A stretch of 64,000 bases of DNA from Saccharina japonica (GCA_008828725.1 MEHQ01001076.1:806001-870000), one strand, 5' to 3'. Counted from the stretch's first letter, positions 22,160 through 34,992 are shown. Notes: generated by a model not told the origin, from the letters alone. Translations and numbers: made by a program.

Positions 22160-23630
22160 TCAATTCCGGAACGCCATGGTTCAAAGGAACCCTCAGGTTT
22201 GATTTTGGCGCCACCTCGAGCCATATCGAATACAACCTGGGCATCACAACAGCAGCTAAAAATTGAAACAGCAGCTCATTCCCCGAAGAAGGACTTTCTA
22301 CTTCGTAAATATTACCTTTTACTTCATATAATACTGCATATCAACGACAAACAACAAACGTAAACGTTAATATAAAACAACAAGTACTACGCTCATCACC
22401 CTACTCTCCACTCACAGTGTCATAAGAACGTGAAGACCTGTGATTACACAAACACGACCATACCCACCCCCCCTGTCCCCCGGTTCCCGTCCCCACGTCC
22501 CCCCCCGCCCCAACCCTCGTCCAAAACTCTAACACATTATTTGATGTAGATCTATACGATTACTTCGCCAAATATTATACTTGTCTCCTCTATTCGAGTT
22601 AAATTGTATCAGTACGCAGAAGGATCACGGGATACCCTTATGACATTGTCCTGCTGATCCGGGTAATATCCAGGGGAGTCACTAACCTATATCCTTAGCG
22701 CAGTATACACACATAACACGCGCGAACGGCTTATTCTAGAAATCAAGTAGTAACTACAAGGGTACCTGCTGTAGTTCATCACGAATCCCACGCGAACGCT
22801 ACAAATAACACGTAGAACAAACATTTGACGCAGCTCGCAAAGTTGTATTCCTACTATTATATTCAATCGGTAGAACTCACAGCTTACGGATTTATAACAC
22901 GTGTATTAAATTCTTCTCGGGAACGCCATAGTTCCAAGGGACCTTCAGGTTTGATTTAGGTGTCACCTCGAACCATATCGAATACAACCTGGGCATCACA
23001 ACAGGAGCTAAATAACAAACAGCAGCTAATTCCACGAAAAAACACTTTCTACTTCGTAAATAATACCTAATACAATAGAGCATATCAACGACAAAACAAC
23101 AAGACTTAAACGTTTATATAAAACAACAAATGCTACACTCTCCACCCTGCTCTTCACCCACAATATCACAAGGACGAGCGGGGCTATGATAACACAAACA
23201 CGACGACACACATAGAACCTCCCCCTTCCCCCGACCCCCCCGTTCCTCCATCCCCGCCCTCGTCTAACAACACAATATTTCATATAGATGTATACGATTA
23301 CTTTGCCAAATATCAAACTTGTCTCCTCTATTTTCTTTTTCGGGTTATATAGTATCAGTGCTTACAAGGATCATGGGATATCTCTGTTACATTGTCCTGC
23401 CGACCCGGGTAGTATCCAGGGGAGTCACCGAACTATATCATTGACGAAGAGTAAACACATAACACGCGAACGGCTTACTTTGAAATCAAATAGTAACTAT
23501 CACAGTTCCTAATACATCACGAATCCCACACGAAATAACACATAGAACAAACATTTTACGCAGCTCGCAAAGTTGAGTATCTACTATTCAATCGGTTGAA
23601 CTCACAGCTGACGTATTTATAGTAATTTTA
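22160..23630. repeat. Tandem pair of about 750-bp units
   Basis: Unit 1 runs from about 22,160 to 22,905 and unit 2 from about 22,912 to 23,630, offset 752 bp. Shared landmarks: GAACGCCAT.GTTC (22,169 and 22,921), ATCGAATACAACCTGGGCAT, CTTTCTACTTCGTAAAT, a C-rich stretch, CAATCGGT.GAACTCACAGC. The units differ by substitutions and indels. There is no protein-coding frame. They might be a degenerate satellite pair or two LTR-like copies, but I see no LTR hallmarks. Confidence 0.8.
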
Positions 23631-24420
23631 TCTAATTGAAAGACCTTTTAGTGGGTCTATTGTGGGCGAAATTGCATATTGCGATGATTATTGTCTAAGG
23701 CATAAATCGAAACGGAATGTAATCCACCGCCAATTTTTTTGTATGAGTGTCGAATTTAATGGGCATCCTCCGAAATATGTTGTCTGGTCAACTCCAGTTT
23801 AGCCAATTACAACTACGAGACAAACTACCTATCATAGACTGCAACATGAATACCATGGGAAGGCAATTCCAATCGCGAGACAGCCTCGTGAATAGTTCGT
23901 TTTTGCAACTTCAACAAACACCATCTTCATGCATCATTTGATGTGTCAACGTCCAATTGCAGCGTCCGGAATCCATTGACAAGCAACATACCATATTTTA
24001 TTACACGGGAATGCCTCATTGTCTGGACTGTATATTTCGAAACCGGTCAAGTAAATACAATCGCCAGTACATGTTTTTAAAATATGCCTACTAAATTGAA
24101 TTGCCGACGCAATTAGTATAGAAGTGTGTTAATTATATGGAATTGCCAGCACAATTGGTTTTGAAGTAAATATATATTGAATGCAATTGCCAGGACAATA
24201 TATTCCAAACGATACCAATGAAATGGAATTGCTAGGGTTGTTGATTTGTAAGGGTATCATTTAAATGGAATGTCCAGCACATCTGATTTCGAAGGATGTA
24301 AACTTAATATAATTGCCGGGGCAATTTTCACCGACAATACGCTGCAATAGGGTATTAGCGCTGCAATAGAATTTAATGGGATAGTGAATTGCAATAGACT
24401 ACGAGGGGTTCCACAATGAA
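23631..24420. repeat. AT-rich array of degenerate short repeats, right side
   Basis: Units of about 60-65 bp on the theme ATGGAATTGCCAGCACAATTG...TTTTGAAGTAAAT, similar to 19,500-19,900. The hAT-like element at 24,429 is inserted at its end. Confidence 0.55.
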
Positions 24421-24428
24421 AAAACATT

Positions 24429-26461
24429 AGGGCTGTGAGTTGGCTGACCAATAGTTGCCAGCTAGTTATTAGCTGGCTAGTTTTTTAAGTTAGTTGCGGC
24501 GGTGCCAACTATCCAACTATTTTTGCTTTTTGGGTTTCCTTGATTGTAGAAAGGCTTGTTTGGTACGGGGTTTAGGCTTCTAGGCGTCCCCAAGCAGTAC
24601 CCCCACGCACAGAGAGAGGCCTTCCACAACTCGTGTCGCATCAACCCATCGCCATCAACGGTGCCGGTGCCGATGGCAGGGCCGAGGGTGCCGGTACCGC
24701 TGAGCCTGGACTGTCCACGGACCATGGCGGTGACGGAGCGTCCGACGGAGAAGTGACTGTACAGAGCGCTTCTCCGAAAGCGAGTGCACGCGACAAGGTA
24801 CCGGTTCGCTACCGGGTACACAAAGAGCGCCGGCTTTCCAAGCCCCCCAAACGAGAACGGGCATTCATATTTTGATGCGAGATGGTAGTTCATCTGGGAC
24901 AATATTTTTAATATATTCCCCGCACCAAGCTGCACTTTTCTCTGGATTTGTTCAGCTGCGCTCGGAAATCTAGAGGCACCGTCAGGAAGCTCAACACTAC
25001 GCGCAGCTTCTCACGATTTTGTTTCATAATTATTATATCATACCAAAAACCGTAAAAGTGTACCCCATGTATCGCTGAGTGTAATAGTGCTCACACCCAA
25101 ATTCTGAGCACTGATTTGAGGAGCTATGACCATACGTCGCCGGCCATTTTTATCGCAATACGAAAACAGCTTTTGAGGGAGAATGAGGGAAGCAATGTAT
25201 ATTGAAGATCGTTTTCCCCTGGTTGCTACTGTTTGACAAATGGTGCGATATACACATATAATACGGCAAACGATTGCTCAATTCCACACCTCCAGACCGT
25301 TTCTTTTTCGTTTGCAGCAATGTGAAATTTTGTGAGATATTCATAATTTTGCCCAAAATGACTGATTTTGGTCGATTTTGGCCTTCTGGAGATTTTGTTG
25401 TTTTATGTATTGTTGCGAAACTACTTGAATTTAGACTGGATATTTTTCTTTTTTTTTCTCGTGCTCAGCATCGATTCCTCTTGTCTTTGCGTCCAACGAA
25501 TATGGTTGTATCATACTCTAGCTACGTACACCTCTGAAGTCTCTGTGCTCCCATCGGTTGTTGTGTTGTGTGGGGGCGTTCGGCGTCGGTAAAATGCTCG
25601 GTGTGTGTAGGCCGATGAAACCAAATCCTTACTTCGCTAAAGTACTGTTTTTGCCGATTTAAACAAAATACCTCAAATCCTCCCTTCGGAAGAGTTTTGA
25701 GAGAAGTAAAAGTAAGGAAACAAAACACAAACACTCTAGTTATGACTATAAACGCAATTCGAAATATTTTGTGCCGGACGGACTATAATTGTATACAGTA
25801 AAAGGTAGAACTCTAGTAATATGGTTCATGCGGTCAACTGTGATGGCGGGACTTTGTCCCAACGTGGTATTACTGTAATAATACAAGTATGTCTTTCCCA
25901 TAAGCGTGTCAACTGGATGATGAGCACCACCTCTGGCTCAAGTGTTTAAGTGATGCTCGCCCTGAGCTGTGTGTCGATCCCAATCTATTTGATTCGATCC
26001 CAGTCAATTTTGTGTCTTATTTTTACAGTAGTTTGAACTGGTGATGTGCTACTGACTGCCTCACGAGCATGTACCATTTATTTCTGGTGCATCTCTTTAA
26101 TATCCGACAACCTGAGACGAAGATTAGAAATATACCTGTTTCGTGATCGAAAGCAGAGATAAACTTGGCCCATTTATCATCCTTTTTTTTGTGTAAAATG
26201 AAGCCAAATAGCGCAATTTTTGCCTCCGGCGGCGCCTTTAGCGGGGTCGTCCGGAGACGCCTCCTGCGGCCCTTCCGGGGGCGCCTCCAGCGGCGCCCCC
26301 TCCGCGGGGAGGGGCTTTTTTTGTCGCGCTTTGTTCGCCTGACTTTAGTCGACTAGTTGGCTGGATAGCGCCAGCCAACTAGTCAACTGAAGTCAGTTAG
26401 TTGGCTGGCCTTACCAGCCAACTAATAACTAGCCGGGAACTCCAGTCAACTCACAGCCCTA
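24429..26461. mobile_element. hAT-like DNA transposon, 2,033 bp, non-autonomous
   Basis: Terminal inverted repeats TAGGGCTGTGAGTTGGCTG (left) and its inverted match at 26,443-26,461 with one change. Matching subterminal segments contain GCTAGTTATTAGCTGG (left) and its inverse near 26,410-26,435, with several more AGTTGGCTGG copies at the right. The flanks AAAAACAT (24,421-24,428) and GAGAACGT (26,462-26,469) agree at 5 of 8 positions and differ only by transitions, consistent with an aged 8-bp hAT target duplication. No transposase is recognised inside. It carries a reverse fragment of the dispersed repeat (25,525-25,745) and a GC-rich patch (26,220-26,320). Confidence 0.75.
25525..25745 (-). 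repeat. Dispersed repeat family, copy C fragment
   Basis: In reverse complement it follows 490-770: GAGTGTTTG.GTTTT, CCGAAGGGAGGATTTGAGGTA, TACTTTAG.GAAGTA, GACGC.GAACGCCCC, ACACAACAACCG.TGGGAGCACAGAG. It lies wholly inside the hAT-like element. Confidence 0.8.
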
Positions 26462-26615
26462 GAGAACGTAGACAAGTAATAATGCCATTCAGTTGTTTTA
26501 CATTAATCGAAATTGAATATACAAAGAGGCCTGGTGAGCTTCATTTTATAAATATTCGTCTGTACTACGTATAGAGCTCCACGCGTTTCAATTACTTGGG
26601 GTTGAGGATCACAAT

Positions 26616-27083
26616 TAGGGATGTACATCAACTCATAATCACGTGTTGATTATGATTATTTTTGGTGATTTATTTTAATCACGTGATGCGATTAATCTTT
26701 GTTGATTGTTGATTTTAAATCAACTAGTCATGATTAGTTGATTATTGGACATAAATCATGATTAGTTGATTATTTTTGAATAAAAAAGGGGCGTTTTGTG
26801 ATGTAACCATAAAAAAATGTGACTCCGGCGCACATGGCCACAATGATTGGTTGATTTTTGAAATTAATCATGATTACTTGATTATATTTGAATAAAAAAG
26901 AGGCTTTTTGTGATGTAACCGTGAAAAGCATCAATAATCAACCGATAATCATGAGTATTAATCCCATCATCGTGTAGTTGATTGTGTTGATACTAATCAA
27001 CTAATCATAATTAAATCAACAGGACTTGGGCAAATTAATCAACAATCAAATCAACCCCGAAAAAGAGTTGATGTACATCCCTA
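26616..27083. mobile_element. hAT-type MITE, 468 bp, with perfect 8-bp TSD
   Basis: TIRs TAGGGATGTACATCAACTC at both ends (left from 26,616, inverted right end at 27,083). The target duplication ATCACAAT is identical on both sides (26,608-26,615 and 27,084-27,091). The interior is packed with TTGATTA/TAATCA motifs in both orientations and has no coding capacity. The terminal TAGGG and the 8-bp duplication place it with hAT elements. The perfect duplication suggests it is younger than the neighbouring 2-kb element. Confidence 0.93.
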
Positions 27084-27389
27084 ATCACAATACACATTCG
27101 ATTGAAATGTGGAACTATGATTGAAAATTTAGACTATTATCAATATTTGACGGTGTGGCGACCACAGCGATCACGACAAGGCAATATCGTTTGATCTATA
27201 GAAGACACAAATAACACATTTTGAGAAGAGATATTATATCAGGGTTTCCAATCGTACAGAGATCTGGCTGCAATATACAGATCGAGTAGACATCCTTTAA
27301 TGTAGGAAGGAAGAAGCAAACCCACTCGATCTGTCGTAGAAACGAAACGAGATACACCTACAAGGATGCCAGTATGTAGAGCCATGGCT

Positions 27390-28830
27390 TAGCGTATGTC
27401 ATGGCGTGTATTCACAGCCACAAGGTCCTCAGCAGTGGCACCATTGAGGATGACAGCGCCATGGTAGTGCTAGACGACCGTCAAAAGTGTGAATAATCGG
27501 CCTCACCGCGGGGTACTATTTCCTCATGAAGGCTCGCTCCTATCCCAGCCACCCGTGTTAACCACGTGTCCGCCTTAGGTCCTTTCTCGCAAAAATTGCG
27601 CACCACTATTGTAAGGGTGGTGATGTGTTTCATGGGCTCCTCGCACTAAGCTCAATACCTTACCTGAACCACGACAACGAATAATGCTTTTTTTGAGCCC
27701 AACCCCACCAACATCTCTATGAGTTATCAATAGTGGTCACTCAACTGTACTATACATACACTTGAATACCACGCTGCCACGTAGTTGCTCACGTGAGGAA
27801 CTGAACCGGTCAGGTACTGTCGGTAACAAAAGCGCAATCCCTAGCCATTGTTGATATTAGTGCCGACACAACGTTTCGGGGTGCAATTCACTCGATATGT
27901 CGGATGCATCTCCTAAACACGTACCAGACATAACACTATAAACGATGCCTACGTCCGAATACCATATACATATCTACCGCGTGCAAGTATCACATATGTG
28001 TACTAAAATCCCGATGTTCATGATGAACCCCGCCGACCAAAGAGTTCGCTCGCGGCGAGTGGCGCAGTTGTTGTCATTGGCACTCTGTAACACTCGATAC
28101 TCAGGATTTAGATGCTCACAAGCTACCAGGTGTAAACGTGTACACGATCCCACCATATATACGAATACGATTCACATATCCACCGTGTGCAAGAATCATA
28201 TGTGCGTACCTACTCCCGTGTTCAATACAATTTACCTGGCCGGGCAAAGCCGACGCTTCTATCGAGTGGTTAAGACTCTGTCATTGACCCACTGAACCGG
28301 CATCATACCGACTAACACCGTCTAACTTATTGAAAGTATTTCCTACGAGTATATTCAAATTATACACGGTACGTGATGCGAGATCGATTTACGACATCCA
28401 AACAAGAGGCCTAAGTCCATTTCCACAAGTTTCTCAATCCGGCATTAGGAAGGAGGGTGTAGCCACGTTCGAAGACCGAGTCATCAACAGATACTATGTA
28501 CAGTCGAGTGTCTTCCTTCCCGAAACGTTGTCTCCGTGAGATTGATATTCGATTGCATAACCTGTCGACCGTAGGCTGCAGGCATACTGTTTGGAAAATG
28601 CATGGGTGCAGTCTTCTTCGCCAACAGCTAGTCTTAAAGCCCCAAGAAAACACACAAACCATAAACAATCTGCACGTATTGCTGAATCGCACCCTTCTCT
28701 TGGAAGCTGTGAAGAAATCTATGGTATATGTAGAATTTCTCAAGAAAGGACACAATGCCTTAAGACGGTTTATGAAGCATTTAGGCACATGAAAACCGTG
28801 TGTGACAGAAAGCGCAAAACGATAAATGCA
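27390..28830. repeat. Duplicated block V, copy 2
   Basis: Diverged copy of 17,650-19,070, in the same orientation and order. It includes ACAGCGCCATGGTAGTG, CCACCCGTGTTAACCACGTGTCCGCC-like text (each phrase under 20 bases identical), GGATGCATCTCCTAAACACGTA, and the 3-prime part at 28,570-28,815. No shared open frame. Confidence 0.6.
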
Positions 28831-29319
28831 CCATATATATCGTATGTGTTCACAATCCTGCACCAACGTCGCCTAAATTTATTAGGTCGCACACCACTGG
28901 TCTTGCTTCACCTGCTACTATAGATTGAGAGTGTAGCGCCGCATGGTAATGGTTTACAAATTGTAAAATGTAACGCAATGGGCACAATATAAAATGGCAT
29001 TTGAAGGTTCCACTGTCCTTAACAAATAAACTCTGCTTCTGCACACAATTTAATCAACTCAGACATTTCACCTGACGGGGACAATGGCTCATTTACGGTG
29101 ATCGATTGCCTCCTTGAAATCGGCAAAGTACACTGATCACCACAATAAATGATCTCCTCACTAATACGATGATATCAAGTAGAGACACGTGGAAGACATA
29201 ATCGTGTTATGGCCCAGGCACAATCGACAAGGAGAGTGCGCATCCTTTGTTGTAAACAGTCACGAAAAACCCAAATGGTTCTATTGTCGTCTTTAAAAAT
29301 TGGACCAACTACGAAGGGA

Positions 29320-30065
29320 CATATTGTGTAGAGACATGGCGTGTGCCACGGCGTGTGTGCAGCCATGAGGCCCTTGACCCATGGTGGACGATGGCAGCGT
29401 CGTGGTATTGCCATGTAACGTGTTATGCTTGAAGACAACTGGCTTCACCGCGGCGTGCCATTTGCGCCCTAAGGCCTGCGCCCTCGTTATCGATATGTTT
29501 TAAACAACTTCCCGCCGTAAGTGCTGTCTGACAACAATGTGCCCCACCATCATAGGGCTGGCGTAGTTCGTGGGCTCCTCGCTCCTCGCACGAGTAGCAA
29601 ATATGCCTCAATCAAACCACGACGACGACGAATGATAATGAAAAGGTATCAGGCATAAGCCTTGACACGATGCGCACATCTACGAATATGATTACCATAT
29701 ATATGTCGTGCATATCATCTTCTGTTTTTAATCAACCTCGTTTCTCATATTGTAACCGCCCGGTAAAAGTGGTCACCCACCGCGAGTGGTTGGGACACTG
29801 TTATTGACAGCCCACAACACTCGAAACTTGGGATGTACCTCCTTAGTAGTTACCATATACAAGATAATACACGATGCGCACCTCTTTGAATTCGATAACA
29901 TATCGAAAGCGTGCATTCGTCATACCTCCTATGTTTGTACCTAATTACGTCTACCTGCCGAGCATAGTGTACGCTTGCGGCTATGTGTTGGAACATTGTC
30001 GTCGACACACTGCATCGGCACCATAGCCAAACTTCGCCTAACATATTGAATTTACACCACAATAT
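29320..30065. repeat. Duplicated block V, copy 3 (partial)
   Basis: Third diverged copy: GACATGGCGTGTGCC.CGGCGTGTGTG (29,334) matches 17,685-17,715, with CACCGCGG and GGGCTCCTCGC shared with copy 2, and GCGCACATCTACGAAT (29,670) with copy 1. The 3-prime part of the block is not seen. Confidence 0.5.
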
Positions 30066-33000
30066 TACAACATATTTATGGTATATGTTGCGAGAGCATT
30101 ACGCGATACAGAGAGTACACATGACCTGGGTTGTGGGCAAGCAGGAATCCCTTTTCCAACTATTAACATAGGAAGTGCTGTCTACATTGTATCCGAGGAC
30201 AATATTGGCGTATGCGTTTTTCGCCACTGGCAGGACTCGTCAATCCAAAGGCAGCCCTCGCCGTCCAATGCTTATACTGCAGCCCGCACAAACACAAAGA
30301 CTAGAATAAGCCTTCACTACTATCCACACCCGGAACCACTGAGAATACCGATAGGTAATCGTATCATCTCCCACAGATACATGTCATCACGAACCACATG
30401 GCGTAAGTATTTTGTTCATGAAGATAAACTCTGAAACTAGTGTGGTGGCCATTTGTCCGTTAAATAATACCTTTAGAACTCGGTGGGGCGGATACTGCAT
30501 CGGCGGAGCTCGTTCAAACTCTTGGATTCCACAATCCTCCTCCCCAGCCGTTACATCAGTACTCAAGGGATTAGCGGAAACTTCGTTTGCAGCAGAGTGA
30601 GCTATACATATCGACGCCCACATAATCACCTCTGGTGCTGTTTTCGATTTTACAACCGGATACAGGCGTGTACGCGGGTCATGAACCCCACGATCCAACT
30701 TACGACCGAACTAATTCGCACTCTCGCGACATCGGGACTTACGCGAAACATGTCTTACGTTATGGCAGTTACAATGAAGTATGAAAACAACTGATCCAGG
30801 GTGTTGACTCAAAGATGTGGACATGTGTTTGAGCACTGGTAAGCTCCGTTGTTCTAGTTTCCATTTGTGGGCATTTCGTGCCGGTCAGGCTACTACGTCG
30901 GTGTCTATGCGTAGGGGAGATATTCGCATAATATGGAGGACACTAATGTAGTCGCCGGCAACATGACGAAATCACCGTGAAATGCATTTGACGAATGTTC
31001 GTCTCCCGGCGAATACTCCGTGAAACGTGTCAAACAAACGTTATTCCACAGACGAAAACTCTGTTAACAAAGGGTCCGTGGACAAACAACTTATCCAACG
31101 GTGGGAGTTTTGGTTTAATGATTTTCAAGCGGTTGAGTTCCTCGAGTGAACCACTACAGGTCATCGATAGTGTTTCATTTGTATGTTTAGTTTTGTCCTA
31201 GCCCAGAGAAAGTATGGTCGAGTTGCGCGAACGAACTTGTTCGACATACTGTTTCGGGTGAGAGATTGTGAGCTCTTCGCGTGATGAGCTTAGACAAACA
31301 CAGACCAGCCCTACGGTGGCATATAATAAAAATGGCGGCGAAAAGTCTTCAGTAGTCGAATAGTACCTGATAGGCGAAGTATTTTGCATGTATGTGTTTC
31401 GATTATCCTTAAATGTAGTCGCTGCACTCATTTGCTCAGTAGGTTCTAAATGGGTACACTTTTGAAGGGAGTGACTGTGATTCAGCATGATAGCTTACCA
31501 ATATCTTGGGGTTCGGACTAGCGCCTAATCGTGTTGGTCGGCTCACACGAACATTCTTCTTCGAAGGCATGTGTCATTAGACATATTAAGCTTCTCACTC
31601 GAATAGTCAAGCACCCAAGGTACCATCGCTGCTGTGTCGTTGATATTTATTAATGTATTGTTGTTTTGGAGAAGGAATTACTTCTGGCTGACCCGTAGCT
31701 CGTTCGCAGTATCTGTGTGGATAGCAGTGGTAGACGTGGTGCGTTGTTTGCAGGGGCTGCATGCCTGAACCGTTTTGGGTAGTACTTGAGACATGTTGAG
31801 CGGTTGAGAATCAACGTGCGTAACATATGAAGTGCTTCACCGACAGAGTATTGTCAAGCACCAATTAATGTTGCCTATACAACGTACATCGCACCTTCAT
31901 GGTGTAACCCTTTGGTATCCTATATCGAAAACAATCGATGGTAAAAATGGTCTACAATAATGTCATTATATGGATATTCTCCGCTCGACCATATGCGTGA
32001 TTAATCTTCTTTGTAGTCAGTTGCTGAAATATATAGGGTCGCCTATCGTCCCCCCGGAAGCCCTCCGAAACACAGCAGCCGGAAAGTTCCTTTGCAAATG
32101 ATTCACCCCACCGTAAATGTTTCATCATTTCGGCTCAAACTGTTATGTCCCGTTAAGCTCCTAAAATTAATAATATGTACATATCGTATATTCTCAACCT
32201 ATAAATAACATCGCCCACAAGCCTTGACGGCGTGCATCCTTGAAGGGCATTGAGTCCGTGCCTACGTTGCAAATCGTGTCAATCGTTTGTCGAAATTCTG
32301 TGATCGACACTAAATCACGACATCAAGTATTAAACGTATTCCACCCCTACCCCTAGATACATATACAATGGTATCGTCTCCCACTTCTGTCAAAACTAAT
32401 GTTTACTACAGTACATCTACAGTGGTTCAAGTCATTAGTGATATTATATTTCGGTGGTGTCTTGGTATTATTGAACCTGGTATGAAACCACCATGGTTGA
32501 TGTAAAACAGCTAGTGCGTTCAAGTACGTCATACCTGGCACTTGGTATCAGTTTGTACCAGGACTAAACACCAGCCAGTGCGTGTGGTGTTTACGCAAAG
32601 TCTGTGCCAGATAAGCCCTGTTAACACAGCAGCAACGGCAGTGTACGTATGCAGTAGATGCTGTTGTGCGCGGGTACCCGACACTGCGATTGTGAAAACG
32701 CACTAACCGTTAGCCTCAGGGGTCAGGGTTTCCAAAACGTGTCTTGTTTGGTTAAGATATGGAACATATCGATTGCTTGTCGACACTTGGTAGGCATACG
32801 AGATACTTGTTGATTGTTTTTTTCGAAAATCGTGCGCTTCACGTCGCTCGCTCACGACATGCTCCACTATACCTCACCGAGCGAGCTTGAATTGCAGGCC
32901 GCTTAGTTTATTTCACCTCCGATGTGAAGAATCCCTACTGAACATGAAAAACACAATACTCTCCTTCAACTACATAAAGTGGGAACTCTTGTCCGTTAAT

Positions 33001-33079
33001 TCAAACCCTCCGGTTTCGTGATTCCTCAACAGAACCTTGCGATGTTTTTATATCCCCCGCCTTCCAATTATCTCCAATG
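30066..33079. other. Intergenic, no gene recognised
   Basis: Short open frames only, with no family signature. CGTGAAACGTG at about 31,018 resembles the block W region near 14,130, and AACCGTTTTGG...GGTTGAGAATCA at 31,770-31,815 weakly resembles 4,548-4,575. The segmental copy may extend through here in a very decayed form. Confidence 0.35.
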
Positions 33080-33620
33080 ATTACAGCCAGCACGTGAAGT
33101 AGCCAAATCGTTAGTGCAATCGACTACTGCACGGCCATCCTCTGCCGTCTCCTGATTTTCGGCAGACTCAGTCGAAGTGCGAACAAAATGCATATATTCA
33201 CAGATATCCAATGTGCACGTATGTGCCAGTATCAGTACATGCATGATGTGCACCGTGCGCATACGTACACAGGTATTTCAAACGGTCACGTGGCGTGGTT
33301 GTTTACCCGTAACCCAGCACCCTACCGTACGCACGGTATATGTCGTATCCGTAAAAGGCGTTACTTGTCGCGGTAAGTACAGTGGGGGTTATGGGGCCAT
33401 GCATTGTAATAACTCAAACCTGCACCATCATCGCAGTCACTCGCCGTTCGCCATCCGACCCAAGCAGTCCACCGATTACGAGAGTCCCATCCGCCATCAA
33501 GGTCAGGGTCGTCCAAGTGCAGTGGGTATTACTGAGGTCCTCGGCAGCACCTACTTGGATTTCGTCTGCACAACTTGTGATACCTAAACTGTTCTCGGAC
33601 AAACTTCAATTCGCCAGGTA
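33080..33620. repeat. Segmental duplication block X, copy 2
   Basis: Counterpart of 4,803-5,490 (CATCCGACCCAAGCA at 33,453; ATTCGCCAGGTAGGCC at 33,609). On the minus strand, 33,602-33,414 is open and includes TLMADGTLVIGG, a phrase of the kind seen in beta-propeller or oxidase repeats, then LLGSDGERRVTA. The plus strand also has a 136-codon frame. Neither can be confirmed as a gene. Confidence 0.5.
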
Positions 33621-34732
33621 GGCCACCAGACCGTTTTAAGATGGTGCCGTACACATACGGCGCTACTCCTATTGCCGCCAGAAGAGAACAAACGGTAAGC
33701 TTGAGTAGGAGCGATACCTCGTTTGTTTCGATATTACAACCCATGTATACAAGTAGGGACAAAAGTCATAGAACGAATGGTATGGCATCTCCTAGCGGCA
33801 TCCGCGAATTACAAAACGAAGTACGTCCCACGATGCGCTATGTCTCCTTGTTATGCACTAGACTGTAACGGCAAGAAAATATCCGTGTACGTGGCGTATT
33901 GGTTTTAGGCCTGTGAGGATAGCTGAACCCGGTTAAAACTTGTGGAACTGGTACAGCGCGCTGTAGTCAAGTGTTTACTACAGTATTATTTTACGCTGCC
34001 AACGATCATTCAATGTAAGTATTGGATTGGATGAGGCCTCCTGCCCCGGTCGGTGGTCCTACCCATACTTCCTTGCGTTACTTAGTTCGTCCTCGGCCAC
34101 CTTTCCGGGGCTGCGTTGTCTCACCCAAACTTGCTTCGTACTTATGTGCTAGTATACGTTAGGCGTACTTCGGTGTGCCTGCGGATAAAGCAGACTCAAC
34201 CGCTGCAGACGGTGACGGCTCGCCGCGGACGCTTAGTCATGGTCCTGTTTCGTCCTTGCCGGTTTGACCAGTGTACAAGTGGTCCACCGGGTGTAGATTC
34301 GCTACTTTCTCTGTCTTCTACCTGCCGCTCTTCGTGATCTCGCTAACGGTCGTATCCACCACCGACTTGCTCCCTGAGCCTCCTACGTTCAAGGGGTGCC
34401 GGATGGTCGGGCATTCGCACCGCTCGCCGGTGCCCCTACCACGCCACCTCGTTGCCCTCGTCGGCTAGTGCTTACCCCTGCGGCTGGGCGTCAGGATGTC
34501 GCCTATAGAGAGTAAGCAACCCGTGATACCGCGCATACGTGTGTATGCTCGCTGCAGTTGATGCGTCGCCCCACCTCATCACACACCCGAGTGTGGTGAA
34601 CACGAACTTCTCGGCGTCAAGAGGAGTCGTCCCGGCTTTATACGGGTATTCTCACAACATGCCCGCAGATATCGGCGATATTTATTTCAAATATGTACAT
34701 ACTTGGTATAATTTATTGTTTTCTTTCTTTAG
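33621..34732. other. Intergenic, no gene recognised
   Basis: The part at 34,020-34,520 is GC-richer than its surroundings and has short frames without family signature. Nothing further can be supported. Confidence 0.35.
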
Positions 34733-34922
34733 ACGCTAACCCCTCAAGTGTCGTGAAATTCGACGCCAGGAAGGTCAATCTTGTCCTATCCGTCCGTGTG
34801 AGTATACAACACGCCTGGCACGCATTGTTCCCTATACATTGCCCTGGAACCCCATACTAGGACGCATCGATGCCTATTCCACCAAGTGATAATACGTCGG
34901 CATGTACCAGTGCGGTGAAAAC
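34733..34922 (+). pseudogene. Possible relic of a cysteine module exon
   Basis: After a TTTCTTTAG acceptor-like site come AACCCCTCAA.TGTC (compare the last exon of gene 1 at 12,090), then TGTTCCCTATACATTGCCCTG at about 34,828 (compare TGCTCCAGCTTTGATTGCCCTG), and ACCA.GTG...TCGGCATGTACCAGTGC at about 34,885-34,915 (compare ACCACCGTG...TCGGGGTGCACC). The order matches a module, but the frame is lost and most cysteines are gone. It lies 12 kb upstream of gene 2 and may mark a third, dead paralogue. Confidence 0.35.
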
Positions 34923-34992
34923 CAACTATTTGCCCACTCACATCAGCACAGTAAGGCATACCTGGTACTACTTACGTTTGGACAAGCTAGGA

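Noticed and set aside
22160..23630. The 750-bp tandem pair considered as LTRs of a retrotransposon
   Set aside because: The units are adjacent with no internal region, no TG...CA ends, primer site or polypurine tract.
24477..24935. 152-codon minus frame and short plus frames inside the hAT-like element, considered as a transposase remnant
   Set aside because: No BED finger, hAT dimerisation or catalytic signature could be seen.
28330..28923. Overlapping open frames of up to 151 codons in block V copy 2
   Set aside because: They are not conserved in the homologous stretch at 18.8-19.1 kb, so they are probably chance frames in a decayed repeat.
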